Assembly (NCBI GenBank): GCA_002709405.1
Contig: PAQV01000070.1
Span: 1-32,281, forward strand
From: Paracoccaceae bacterium
GTDB lineage: Bacteria > Pseudomonadota > Alphaproteobacteria > Rhodobacterales > Rhodobacteraceae
Length of the DNA: 32,281 nucleotides
Direction of reading: 5' to 3'
The notes beneath the pieces are model-generated. The model worked only from the letters and a program-made list of their open reading frames with translations, did not search any database and was not told the DNA's origin. Position numbers and translations under genes: made by a program. Within the stretch, counting starts at the first letter, position 1. Each line of letters starts with the position of its first letter. Shown here piece after piece: positions 1 through 7,265 of the stretch.

Positions 1-111
1 ATGCAGGGCTACGAAGGCGAGGCCTGCGGCGAATGCGGCAACTACACGCTGGTGCGCAACGGCACCTGCATGAAGTGCAACACCTGCGGCGCGACCAGCG
101 GTTGCAGCTAA
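1..111 (+). CDS. nrdJ: Vitamin B12-dependent ribonucleotide reductase, C-terminal end (partial)
   Basis: The window opens inside a gene; the last 36 codons are visible, ending at TAA 109-111. The peptide has a cysteine-rich tail with CGEC, CMKCNTC and a final SGCS. This zinc-ribbon-like end with a terminal Cys is typical of the long class II (adenosylcobalamin-dependent) ribonucleotide reductases of alphaproteobacteria. They reduce ribonucleotides to deoxyribonucleotides in the cytoplasm, and the tail is thought to shuttle reducing equivalents to the active site. The in-frame ATG at position 1 is probably internal, since such enzymes are about 1200 residues long. The assignment rests only on the Cys pattern and on recognition of the tail, because the catalytic domain is outside the window. 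Confidence 0.8.
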   Translation: MQGYEGEACGECGNYTLVRNGTCMKCNTCGATSGCS

Positions 112-129
112 GCGGGGCATAGCAACGAC

Positions 130-267
130 GGCGCCCAATTGCGCCGAGGGGCCGGGGACCGCGGCAAGCGGCCGGCCCCGACGAGATACCGGATGACCCG
201 CTGTCCCTGGGGGGTCTCTGGTGTGGAGTGGGACGGAATATCAGTCCTTCCACTCTGTCCAGGGGCG
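130..267 (+). other. Structured 3' region downstream of nrdJ (three successive hairpins)
   Basis: No convincing plus-strand gene lies between the nrdJ stop and the minus-strand glycosyltransferase. Three stem-loops follow each other. The first is GGCGC 130-134 with GCGCC 141-145. The second is GGGGCCGG 148-155 with CCGGCCCC 172-179, containing an inner CCGC/GCGG stem and loop GGCAA. The third is an extended hairpin with outer arms CCCTGG 205-210 and CCAGGG 259-264 and inner arms GAGTG 226-230 and CACTC 251-255. None has a T-run. They could be the nrdJ 3' UTR or a processed small RNA ending at the terminator at 354-387. Confidence 0.4.
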
Positions 268-353
268 GGTGCGCTCGCCCCAGACGTCGGCCAGGCCGCA
301 GGCAGAAAAATCGCGGGCGGTGAACCAGAATGAGCCGGGTTGACGAAACTTGA

Positions 354-387
354 ACGGAAGGCGCCCAGCGTCTTCCGTTTTTTCTTT
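354..387 (+). terminator. Rho-independent terminator
   Basis: ACGGAAG at 354-360 pairs with CTTCCGT at 372-378. The stem continues inward through a G-T wobble and CGC/GCG to a CCA loop, giving about 11 pairs. T378-T383 and then CTTT follow directly. The polarity (T-run on the plus strand) suits termination of nrdJ or of a short RNA from the preceding 240 bases, not of the minus-strand glycosyltransferase. Confidence 0.8.
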
Positions 388-407
388 GCATGAACGGGGT
401 TGTCGGA

Positions 408-1280
408 TCAGCGCGGACCGGGATCGGTGCCCCGCCACATCGACCAGGCGCCTTGCCAGCGGCCAAGCGCATCGTGGCGCTTGTCGGGCTGCGTCAGGTT
501 GCGGGCCGACATCAGCCGGCGGGCCGCGCTCAGCAGCCCTTGCAGGGTGGGCCAGCGCCGCCCGTGCTTGGCCATCACCCGGATCTGCGAGCGGGCGTAA
601 TGGTAGCCCTTGAACCGGGCCAGCGCGGGCGAGGGCGCGGTGCTGCCGGCCGAGGCATGGATGACCTCTGCGCCCGGCACGTAGATCAGCGGGCCGAATC
701 GGTCCGACAGGCGCAGGCCCAGGTCGTCATCCTCGAAATAGAGGAAGATCTGCGGATCAAAGCCGCCCACCGCATGAAAGGCCTCGGCCCGGGCCAGGAT
801 CGCCGCCCCGTTCAGGTGGCGCAGGCCGATCTCGTGGTCCGGCCGGGCGGGCGGCTTGACCCGGTCGCGCCGGGGCGGAATGCGCGAGGCATTGACCCGG
901 AAGACCGATCCGTCCTCGCGCAGGATCGCCGGGCCGAAGGCGGCGCAAGTGTCATGGCGCGCAGCGGCTTCCAGCAGGGCGGGCAGGGCGCCGGGGGTCA
1001 GCCGGGCATCGGGGTTCAGGAAGAACAGGAAGTCCGACCGGGCGGCCTCGGTCCCCAGGTTGCAGGCCGCGCCAAAGCCCAGGTTGCGCCCCGGTTCGAT
1101 CAGCCGGTGGCCCTGCGCCCGGGCCCAGGCGACCACACCGTCATCCGGCCCGTTGTTGACGACGACGAGCGGGACGCCCTTTGGCAGGCTGGCGGCCATG
1201 GCGGGCAGGACATCCATGCTGGAATAGGCCACCGTGATCACGGTGACGTCGGGGGTGTCCTGTCCAGGGGCGGCCATCAT
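408..1280 (-). CDS. Family 2 glycosyltransferase
   Basis: A 290-residue GT-A fold glycosyltransferase. The N-terminus VTVITVAYSS is the first beta strand of the nucleotide-sugar-binding fold. GFGAACN (about 68-74) and NPDAR (89-93) match the DXD-region variant seen in rhamnosyltransferase-like GT2 enzymes, and FEDDDLGLRL is the usual acidic motif before the acceptor region. No membrane segment is evident, so it is probably cytoplasmic or peripheral. Donor and acceptor cannot be read from the sequence; cell-surface polysaccharide or glycolipid synthesis is an inference. It follows the aminotransferase gene with a 6-base gap and probably shares its transcript. The gene starts with two adjacent ATGs and has no strong ribosome binding site. 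Confidence 0.85.
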   Translation of the reverse strand: MMAAPGQDTPDVTVITVAYSSMDVLPAMAASLPKGVPLVVVNNGPDDGVVAWARAQGHRLIEPGRNLGFGAACNLGTEAARSDFLFFLNPDARLTPGALPALLEAAARHDTCAAFGPAILREDGSVFRVNASRIPPRRDRVKPPARPDHEIGLRHLNGAAILARAEAFHAVGGFDPQIFLYFEDDDLGLRLSDRFGPLIYVPGAEVIHASAGSTAPSPALARFKGYHYARSQIRVMAKHGRRWPTLQGLLSAARRLMSARNLTQPDKRHDALGRWQGAWSMWRGTDPGPR

Positions 1281-1286
1281 CTGGGG

Positions 1287-2465
1287 TCAGCTCCGGGCGG
1301 CGGCAAAGGCGCAAAGGGTTTCCAGGGCAGAGGCGAACCGGTCGTCATCGACGGTCATCGCCACTCGCAGGTGTCCCGCCGCTGCCTGGCCAAAGCTTTC
1401 CCCGGGCATGACGGCGATGTTGTGTTCTTCCAGCAGGGCCAGCGCAAAGTCCTCGCCGCTCATCCCCGTGGCCCGGATGTCCAGCATGATGTACATCGCC
1501 CCCTGCGGCGGGATCGCCTTGACCGCCTGCTGACGGCCCAGGATCTGCAGGGCCAGGTCGCGCCGGCGGCGGAAGGGCGCGGCGATCTCGGCTTCCAGCG
1601 CCGCGCCCTGGTCGAAGGCGAAGACCGAGGCATCCTGGATATAGCCCGGCACCCCGTAGGTGGTGTGGGTCGACAGGGTGATCAGGTGGTCAATGGCGGC
1701 TTCGGGCCCCAGGATCCAGCCGCAGCGCGAGCCCGTCATGGCGTGGGATTTCGACATCGAGCCCATGACCAGCGTCCGCTCGGCCATGCCGGGCAGGGCG
1801 CGGGGCGAGACGTGGTCGCCCTCCCAGACCTGGCTGTCATAGACCTCGTCCGAGATCAGCCACAGGTCGTGATCCTGGCAGATCCCGGCGATGCCCTCCA
1901 GCGTGTCCTGCGTATAGACGACGCCGGTGGGGTTGTTGGGCGAATTGATCAGCAGCGCGCGGGCGTCCCTGGCAAAGGGCGCGATGTCCTCGGCGCGGGG
2001 CTGGAAATTGTCCTCGGGCCGGGCCGGCACGGCCCGGGGGATGGCGCCGGCGCCGCGGATGGTGCCGGGGTAGGTGGCGTAGAACGGGTCGATGTAAAGG
2101 GCGGTGTCGCCGGGATCGCAGGTGGCGATATGAGCGGCAAATAGGGCGGCCTGGGCGCCGGGGGTGACGATGACGTTGGCCTCGGTGGTGGGCACGCCGG
2201 TCTGGCGGGTCACGCGCCGGGCGATAGCCTGGCGCAGGTCGCGGGTGCCGGGGACCTCGGCATAGCCGGTGTGACCGGCCCGGGCGGCCCCGTGCATGGC
2301 ATCGAGGATGGCGGGATCGGTGCGGATGTCGTGCTCGCCGATGGTCAGTTCGATCACGGGGGCTCCGGCGGCGATCATCGCGCGGGCCTTGTGGAAGACA
2401 TCCCAGCCGTCGGAACCGCCGCCGGTGATGTTGGTGATACGGGAAGAAAGATGTGCCTGCGTCAT
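1287..2465 (-). CDS. Class I/II PLP-dependent aminotransferase
   Basis: A 392-residue fold-type I aminotransferase starting MTQAHLSS. Visible PLP-site motifs are NSPNNPTG (174-181), ISDEVYD (204-210, Asp206 for the pyridine nitrogen) and SMSKSHAMTG, whose Lys239 should carry the cofactor. R247 and a C-terminal LRVAM region fit substrate carboxylate and phosphate binding. Family knowledge points to aspartate or aromatic/branched amino acid to 2-oxoacid exchange, but the substrate is not evident. The frame stays open upstream to 2642, but that extension is Pro/Arg-rich and would cross the promoter region of the divergent dehydratase, so I chose the ATG at 2465. The glycosyltransferase gene follows 6 bases downstream. 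Confidence 0.9.
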   Translation of the reverse strand: MTQAHLSSRITNITGGGSDGWDVFHKARAMIAAGAPVIELTIGEHDIRTDPAILDAMHGAARAGHTGYAEVPGTRDLRQAIARRVTRQTGVPTTEANVIVTPGAQAALFAAHIATCDPGDTALYIDPFYATYPGTIRGAGAIPRAVPARPEDNFQPRAEDIAPFARDARALLINSPNNPTGVVYTQDTLEGIAGICQDHDLWLISDEVYDSQVWEGDHVSPRALPGMAERTLVMGSMSKSHAMTGSRCGWILGPEAAIDHLITLSTHTTYGVPGYIQDASVFAFDQGAALEAEIAAPFRRRRDLALQILGRQQAVKAIPPQGAMYIMLDIRATGMSGEDFALALLEEHNIAVMPGESFGQAAAGHLRVAMTVDDDRFASALETLCAFAAARS

Positions 2466-2550
2466 GGGGCGGAGAGGGTCACAAGGTTCAGGCGGTGTCA
2501 ATCTTGCGCCAGGGGCGATGACGTCGCGGCGGTGGCGGGCGGAGGGCCGG

Positions 2551-2572
2551 GGTATTTGGAAAGAGAAAGAAG
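2551..2572 (+). repeat. Dispersed intergenic motif, copy A
   Basis: GGTATTTGG followed by AAAGAGAAAGAAG, 61 bases before the dehydratase start in the divergent intergenic region. Closely matching copies occur at 7311-7332 and 29698-29719, and a shorter relative at 25959-25978. Unlike the 7311 and 29698 copies, this one has no paired hairpins directly upstream. The purine-rich tail is unlike the surrounding GC-rich DNA. Its role is unknown. Confidence 0.6.
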
Positions 2573-2632
2573 CAGCAGGTCTGGCGTGGCTCCGCCGGGC
2601 GTGCTTTGTGGGAGCGGGCGAAGGAGAGGGCC

Positions 2633-3601
2633 ATGTTTTCATTGACGGAGATCGAGGCGGCGGCGGAGCTGGTGCGGGAGGCGGTGCCGCGGACCCTGAC
2701 GGTGGACTGGCCGGTGTTGTCGCAGGAGATCGGGGCCGAGGTCTGGGTCAAGCACGAGAACCATGTCCCGACGGGGGCGTTCAAGGTGCGGGGCGGGGTG
2801 ACGTTCATCGACTGGCTGCGGCGGGAAAGGCCCGCGTGTCCGGGGATCTGCACGGCGACCCGGGGCAATCACGGGCAAAGCCAGGCGCGGGCGGCGGTGG
2901 CGGCCGGGCTGGGGGCGAAGATTTACGTGCCGGAGGGCAATTCGGTCGAGAAGAACGCGGCGATGCGGGCCTACGGGGCCGAGCTGATCACCTTCGGGGC
3001 GGATTTCGACGTGGCGCGGGAAGAGGCCATGCGGGTGGCGGCGGCGGAGGGGCTGCAGGTGGTGCCTCCGTTTCACCGCGAGCTGGTGCGCGGGGTGGCG
3101 ACCTATGGGCTGGAGTTCTTCCGGGATGCGCCGGCTTTGGACGCGGTTTACGTGCCGATCGGGTGTGGGTCGGGGATTTGCGGGGTGATTGCCGCGCGCG
3201 ATGCCCTGGGGTTGGAGACCGAGGTGATCGGGGTGGTGTCGGATGCGGCCGACGGGGTGGCAAGGTCGGTTGCGGCGGGGCGGTTGATCGAGAGCGAAAG
3301 CGCGCGGACCTTCGCGGACGGGATTGCGGTGCGGGTGCCGGTGAGGGAGGCGTTCGATATCTATGCGCGGGGGGCCTCGCGTATCGTGACGGTGTCGGAT
3401 GCGGCGATTGCCGAGGCGATCCGGCTGTTTTACCGGGCGACGCACAACTTGGCCGAGGGGGCCGGGGCGGCGGGGCTGGCGGCCTTGATGGGCGAGCGTG
3501 AGCGGATGGCTGGCCGGCGGGTCGGGGTGGTGCTGAGCGGGGGCAACATCGATGCCGACGTCTTTGCCACCGTGTTGGGGGGCGGGACGCCCCGGGTCTA
3601 G
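2633..3601 (+). CDS. Threonine/serine dehydratase-like PLP enzyme (fold type II)
   Basis: A 322-residue enzyme of the tryptophan-synthase-beta fold. TGAFKVRGG places the Schiff-base lysine at K51, TRGNHGQS is the substrate/PLP loop, GCGSGICG resembles the phosphate-binding glycine loop, and SGGN (302-305) holds the residue near the pyridine nitrogen. The family deaminates hydroxy-amino acids such as threonine or serine to 2-oxoacids. The sequence also resembles EutB-type dehydratases of hydroxyectoine catabolism, but no ectoine genes lie nearby, so I leave the substrate open. There is no C-terminal ACT domain, so allosteric control is unlikely. The start at 2633 is set by AAGGAG at 2621-2626. 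The stop overlaps the soxR stop within a CTAG. Confidence 0.85.
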   Translation: MFSLTEIEAAAELVREAVPRTLTVDWPVLSQEIGAEVWVKHENHVPTGAFKVRGGVTFIDWLRRERPACPGICTATRGNHGQSQARAAVAAGLGAKIYVPEGNSVEKNAAMRAYGAELITFGADFDVAREEAMRVAAAEGLQVVPPFHRELVRGVATYGLEFFRDAPALDAVYVPIGCGSGICGVIAARDALGLETEVIGVVSDAADGVARSVAAGRLIESESARTFADGIAVRVPVREAFDIYARGASRIVTVSDAAIAEAIRLFYRATHNLAEGAGAAGLAALMGERERMAGRRVGVVLSGGNIDADVFATVLGGGTPRV

Positions 3602-4068
3602 GGATCGGAGGCGCTGTCGCCCATCAGGTAGCGCGGGCCGGACCCTTTCGCGGCGGCACGGTCCTTGTCGTTGTAAAGCGCGCAGGTCTCCAGCGACAGG
3701 CAGCCGCAGCCGATGCAGCCGTCAAGCTTGTCGCGCAGGGCTTCCAGCTGGGCGATGCGGGCGTCGAGATCGTCTCGGAAATGGTGTGAGAGGCGGGTCC
3801 AGTCGGCCTTGCTGGGCGGGCGGCCGCCCGGCAGGGTGTCGAGCACGGCACGGATCCGGGCGAGGGGGAAGCCCAGGGCCTGGGCGATGCGGATGAAGGA
3901 CAGCCGGCGCAGGTCGGCCCGGGTAAAGCGGCGCTGGCCCGAGGCGCTGCGGTGGGGGGCGATCAGGCCTTCGTCTTCGTAGTAGCGGATGGCTGAGACG
4001 GCCAGGCCGGTGCGGGAGGCGACGTCTCCGATGGTCAGGCCCGAGGGGCGCAAGGGTCTTTGTGGCAT
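3598..4068 (-). CDS. soxR: Redox-sensitive transcriptional activator SoxR
   Basis: A 156-residue MerR-family regulator. The N-terminal winged helix includes LTIGDVASRTGLAVSAIRYY (11-30), followed by a dimerisation helix of about 88-115. The cluster-binding motif CIGCGCLSLETC places C118, C121, C123 and C129 in the CX2CXCX5C spacing diagnostic of the SoxR [2Fe-2S] centre. The oxidised cluster twists the promoter DNA and activates transcription in response to redox-cycling compounds or superoxide. The gene diverges from a VOC/glyoxalase gene and a SoxR box lies between them. That gene, rather than soxS, is the likely local target, as expected outside the enterobacteria. Its 3' end overlaps the stop of the convergent dehydratase by 3 bases. 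Confidence 0.95.
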   Translation of the reverse strand: MPQRPLRPSGLTIGDVASRTGLAVSAIRYYEDEGLIAPHRSASGQRRFTRADLRRLSFIRIAQALGFPLARIRAVLDTLPGGRPPSKADWTRLSHHFRDDLDARIAQLEALRDKLDGCIGCGCLSLETCALYNDKDRAAAKGSGPRYLMGDSASDP

Positions 4069-4082
4069 GGCGAAATTCTTCT

Positions 4083-4112
4083 TGACCTCAAGTTCACTTG
4101 AGAAAGTAGCCT
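4083..4112 (+). promoter_or_regulatory. SoxR box inside a MerR-type promoter
   Basis: CCTCAAGTTCACTTGAGA at 4086-4103 is almost identical to the classical SoxR operator, an 18-bp dyad with CTCAAGT and ACTTGAG arms. A TTGACC -35 (4083-4088) and a weak TAGCCT -10 (4107-4112) flank it with an 18-base spacer. The operator filling an over-long spacer is the hallmark of MerR/SoxR-activated promoters. The plus-oriented promoter reads into the VOC gene at 4147. Confidence 0.9.
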
Positions 4113-4146
4113 GCAGGCATGATCATGGAAAGAAGGAGTTGAGCCC

Positions 4147-4521
4147 ATGCGGTTGGAACATGTGAATGTGTCGGTGCCCGATCCGAAGGCCACGGCGGGG
4201 ATCCTGTCGGATCTGTTCGGCTGGACGGTCCGCTGGGAAGGGCCGGCGCTGAATGACGGCTACACGGTGCACGTGGGCGACGACAGCGGTTACCTGGCGC
4301 TTTATGCGCCCAAGGAGGGGCAGAGCCCGGTGGGGGACACCTATCACCTGACCGGCGGGCTGAACCACATCGGCATCGTGGTCGATGACCTGGACGGGGT
4401 CGAGGCGAAGGTGAAGGCGAAGGGCTACGTGCCCCACAATCACGCCGACTACGAGCCCGGGCGGCGGTTCTATTTCGACGGGCCCGACGGCATCGAGTTC
4501 GAGGTGGTGGCCTACGGGTAA
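4147..4521 (+). CDS. VOC/glyoxalase-superfamily protein, probable SoxR target
   Basis: A 124-residue single vicinal-oxygen-chelate domain. It has paired beta-alpha-beta-beta-beta modules: MRLEHVNVSV with H5, GGLNHIGIVV with a central His, and DGIEFEVVAYG with a final Glu, which are plausible metal ligands. The family includes glyoxalase I, fosfomycin and bleomycin resistance proteins, and dioxygenases; the reaction cannot be told from sequence. AAGGAG lies just ahead of the ATG. The upstream SoxR box suggests induction by redox-active compounds, so detoxification of a reactive electrophile or antibiotic is a reasonable inference. It is a single-gene transcript, followed by an extended hairpin at 4528-4610. 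Confidence 0.85.
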   Translation: MRLEHVNVSVPDPKATAGILSDLFGWTVRWEGPALNDGYTVHVGDDSGYLALYAPKEGQSPVGDTYHLTGGLNHIGIVVDDLDGVEAKVKAKGYVPHNHADYEPGRRFYFDGPDGIEFEVVAYG

Positions 4522-4527
4522 GACCGG

Positions 4528-4610
4528 GGCCATGCGCTGGTGAGACGGGCGGCGGCCGGCCCAGGCCCCGCCCACCCACCCGCCTGCGCCGGCCGCCTTG
4601 CGCATTGGCC
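4528..4610. repeat. Long two-stage inverted repeat between convergent genes
   Basis: GGCCATGCGC (4528-4537) pairs with GCGCATTGGCC (4600-4610) with one bulged T. Inside, GGCGGCCGG (4551-4559) pairs with CCGGCCGCC (4589-4597). The structure fills the gap between the convergent VOC and GNAT genes. There is no T-run, so it may act as a bidirectional Rho-independent-like block or an mRNA 3' stabiliser. Confidence 0.55.
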
Positions 4611-4626
4611 AGCCCGTGGGCCCTTG

Positions 4627-5199
4627 TCAGAGCGCGCGGGTCATCAGCTGGGCCATCCGCGCGCCGGTCTTCCAGCGGTCGTTCAGCAGCGGCTCGGAGG
4701 CCACGGTGACGAAGCCCGCCGTGGTATAAAGCGCCTGGGCCGTGGCATTGCTGTCGAGCGCGATCAGCCCGATCCGCGCGGCCCCGGCCGAGCGTGCCGC
4801 ATCGAGCGCGCCGGTCAGCAAGCGGCGGCCCAGCCCCCGCCCGCGATGTTCGGGCAGGACGGCCAGGAAATCGATGTACCACTGGCCCGACACATGTGCC
4901 TTGAGCCGGCGCAGGGGGGCAAGGTCGGGGATGTCTCCGGCCTCGGGGTCTCCGGGGTCGGTCATCGGGTAGGTCCAGACACCCCCCGTCGGGGCCAGGC
5001 CGCTGTCGGTCAGCAGCATTTGCCCAGGCGGGTCCGTTTCCAGAAGGCGCAGGAAACTGTCCCGGCCGACGGCCCAGATGTCGTGGTCCGGCCGGGCATC
5101 GTTTTGCCAGAACAGCCGGGGCAGGCCCTCGTCGGCCATGTCGCTGAGCCGGGCCAGCAAGGCCGCATCTGCCTGTCGGGCGGGGCGCAGGCCGGTCAT
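4627..5199 (-). CDS. GNAT family N-acetyltransferase
   Basis: A 190-residue GNAT protein. The acetyl-CoA-binding motif A is visible as YIDFLAVLPEHRGRGLGRRLL (about 108-128), with the RGRGLG pyrophosphate loop at 119-124. It is followed by ARIGLIALDSNATAQALYTTAGF, the motif B region ending in the usual YxxxGF. The substrate is unknown. The start ATG overlaps the stop of the upstream YjbR-like gene (ATGA at 5199-5196 on the minus strand), so the two are translationally coupled. The frame stays open upstream, but this start is fixed by the overlap and the domain boundary. Confidence 0.85.
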   Translation of the reverse strand: MTGLRPARQADAALLARLSDMADEGLPRLFWQNDARPDHDIWAVGRDSFLRLLETDPPGQMLLTDSGLAPTGGVWTYPMTDPGDPEAGDIPDLAPLRRLKAHVSGQWYIDFLAVLPEHRGRGLGRRLLTGALDAARSAGAARIGLIALDSNATAQALYTTAGFVTVASEPLLNDRWKTGARMAQLMTRAL

Positions 5200-5561
5200 T
5201 CCGGCGTGACCGGATAGAGCTGGCGGGCGGCCAGCGTGGCCTGGACCGTCCTGGTCAACCCCGCGCGCACGATATCGTAGGAGACGCCCAGCCGGTGGCG
5301 CAGCTCGTCCTCGGCCGTGCCCCAGGGCAACAGCAGCCAGGACCGGTGGAAATAGGCGGCCTTGAGCCCCACGCCCGCGTCGATCAGCATGGTCGCCGTC
5401 TCGACGCTGTCGGTCTTGACCGCCACGCCCTGGTCCATCGCCCCGATGCAGGCGAACATCTTGCCCCCGACCTTCCACGCGTCATGGCCGCCGCCCCAGG
5501 GGTCGGAGACCTCGGCCCCCGGAAAGGGCGCGCAGATGGTGGAAACGAGAGCGCGTGTCAT
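5196..5561 (-). CDS. MmcQ/YjbR family DNA-binding-like protein
   Basis: A 121-residue protein recognisable as the YjbR/MmcQ (DUF419) fold from FPGAEVSDPWGGGHDAWKVGGKMFACI and FHRSWLLLPWG. Family members have a CyaY-like alpha/beta fold and no firmly assigned role. The start at 5561 (MTRALVST) is preferred over a GTG or ATG further upstream because the domain begins there. It is the first gene of a coupled pair with the GNAT gene. The pairing is seen; a joint function is not established. Confidence 0.8.
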   Translation of the reverse strand: MTRALVSTICAPFPGAEVSDPWGGGHDAWKVGGKMFACIGAMDQGVAVKTDSVETATMLIDAGVGLKAAYFHRSWLLLPWGTAEDELRHRLGVSYDIVRAGLTRTVQATLAARQLYPVTPE

Positions 5562-5681
5562 GGGCCCGAGCCTGCCAGCGAAGGGACAGTGGCGCAAGCG
5601 GCAGCAAAGGCCACCCCATGCATCGGGCCAGGCGGGCGATCATGGCTTGGCGGGGCGCGGGCGATCTGCTATGCGACCCCC

Positions 5682-5726
5682 ATGACACGGCTTGCAACCA
5701 TTATCGCGTGCTGCATTACCGGCTGA
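5682..5726 (+). CDS. Possible short leader peptide with tandem Cys codons upstream of cysS
   Basis: ATG at 5682 opens a 14-codon frame, MTRLATIIACCITG, stopping at 5724-5726, 112 bases before cysS. Two adjacent TGC codons before a cysteinyl-tRNA synthetase gene are what a cysteine-sensing translational attenuator would show. Against this, there is no clear Shine-Dalgarno and no convincing downstream terminator hairpin. I list it as a candidate only. Confidence 0.2.
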   Translation: MTRLATIIACCITG

Positions 5727-5838
5727 CATCGTCAGGCGGGCCGTTCTTTCTGTTTCCATCCCAGAGTGAACTTGCTAAGCCCGCGTGGCCTTGGCGCCGA
5801 CAGGCTGCACGCTTTCCCGAAGGATATGGGGTCTCACC

Positions 5839-7248
5839 ATGGGCACGATCAGGTTCCACAACACCCGCACCCGGACGAAAGAGGATTTCGTCCCGATCAA
5901 ACTCGACGACGTGCGGATGTATGTCTGCGGACCGACGGTCTATGACCGGGCGCACCTGGGCAATGCCCGGCCGGTCGTGGTGTTCGACACGCTCTACCGG
6001 CTGCTGCGCCACGCGTATGGGGCCGAGCATGTCACCTACGTGCGCAATTTCACCGACGTGGACGACAAGATCAACACGCGGGCCGCGGCCTCGGGCCGGC
6101 CGATTTCCGACATCACCTCGGAAACCATCGCCTGGTACCTCGACGACATGGGCGCCCTTGGCGTTCTGGAGCCGTCGATCAAGGGCCGCGATCACCGCAA
6201 GGCGATGCCCCGCGCGACCGAGTACATTCCCCAGATGGTGGCCATGATCGAGGGGCTGATCTCCTCGGGTCACGCCTACGCGGCCGAGGGCCATGTCCTG
6301 TTCGCCGTTGACAGCTATGCCGAGTACGGCCGGCTGTCGGGCCGGTCGGTCGATGACATGATCGCAGGCGCGCGGGTCGAGGTGGCGCCCTACAAAAAGA
6401 ACCCGATGGATTTCGTCCTGTGGAAGCCGTCGAGCGACGACCTGCCGGGTTGGGACGGGCCGGTCGTGGGAGGCAAAAGCATTGGCCGGGGGCGTCCGGG
6501 CTGGCATATCGAATGCTCGGCCATGTCGGACAGCCTGCTGGGCGATCATTTCGACATCCACGGGGGCGGCAACGACCTGATGTTCCCGCACCATGAAAAC
6601 GAGATCGCCCAAAGCTGCTGCGCCCATCCCGAGGGCGGCTTTGCCAATGTCTGGCTGCACAACGAGATGCTGCAGGTGGAAGGCAAGAAGATGTCGAAAT
6701 CTCTCGGCAACTTTTTCACGGTAAGGGATCTTCTGGACCAGGGCGTGCCGGGCGAGGTGATCCGCTTCGTGTTCCTGTCGACCCATTACCGCAAGCCGAT
6801 GGACTGGACGGCCGAGAAGGCGCGCGAGGCGGAAAAGGTGCTGCGCAAGTGGCGCGGCATGGTCGAGGGCGTGACGCCGGGGCCGGTGCCCGAGGGCGTT
6901 CTGTCGGCGGTGGCCGACGACCTGAACACGGCCGGGGCCTTGGCCGAACTGCACCGGCTGGCCGGGGCGGGCGATGCGGCGGGTCTGAAGGCCGGGGCGG
7001 CTCTGCTGGGTCTGTTGCAGCCGGAGCTGGGCGATTGGGCCGATGTCTCGGGCGCGGGTCTGGACGGCTGGGCCGAGCGGCTGAGCGCGGTGCGGGCCGA
7101 GGCAATGGCATCGAAGGATTTCGCCGAGGTCGACCGGTTGAAGACGGCGCTTCTGGGCGCGGGCGTCGAGGTGCGGATGTCGAAGGCCGGGGTGGAGCTG
7201 GTGCCGGGGCCGGATTTCGACGCGGCCAAGCTGGAGGAGATCGCGTGA
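5839..7248 (+). CDS. cysS: Cysteinyl-tRNA synthetase
   Basis: A 469-residue class I aminoacyl-tRNA synthetase that charges tRNA-Cys. The HIGH-type signature reads AHLGN (38-42) and the second signature KMSKS is at 284-288. Zinc ligands expected from the family are present: C30 in [10 protein letters not shown]226 in HIECSAMS, and H251 and E255 in [10 protein letters not shown]. Length matches bacterial CysS (about 460-470). The start MGTIRFHNT at 5839 was chosen because an N-terminal MxxIxFxNTxTR is typical; the frame is open upstream without similarity. The gene is flanked by a possible Cys-rich leader and, downstream, by the hairpin/motif element at 7266-7332. Confidence 0.97.
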   Translation: MGTIRFHNTRTRTKEDFVPIKLDDVRMYVCGPTVYDRAHLGNARPVVVFDTLYRLLRHAYGAEHVTYVRNFTDVDDKINTRAAASGRPISDITSETIAWYLDDMGALGVLEPSIKGRDHRKAMPRATEYIPQMVAMIEGLISSGHAYAAEGHVLFAVDSYAEYGRLSGRSVDDMIAGARVEVAPYKKNPMDFVLWKPSSDDLPGWDGPVVGGKSIGRGRPGWHIECSAMSDSLLGDHFDIHGGGNDLMFPHHENEIAQSCCAHPEGGFANVWLHNEMLQVEGKKMSKSLGNFFTVRDLLDQGVPGEVIRFVFLSTHYRKPMDWTAEKAREAEKVLRKWRGMVEGVTPGPVPEGVLSAVADDLNTAGALAELHRLAGAGDAAGLKAGAALLGLLQPELGDWADVSGAGLDGWAERLSAVRAEAMASKDFAEVDRLKTALLGAGVEVRMSKAGVELVPGPDFDAAKLEEIA

Positions 7249-7265
7249 TGTGTGGGTCTGGCAGA

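Noticed and set aside
390-2144. A 584-codon plus-strand frame opposite the glycosyltransferase and aminotransferase genes.
   Set aside because: It is Gly/Arg/Gln-rich, matches no family and lies antisense to two genes with clear motifs. Long antisense frames are expected at this GC content.
2466-2642. Extending the aminotransferase N-terminus to 2642.
   Set aside because: The added residues are Arg/Pro/Ser-rich, precede the normal family start, and cover the dispersed motif and the promoter area of the divergent gene.
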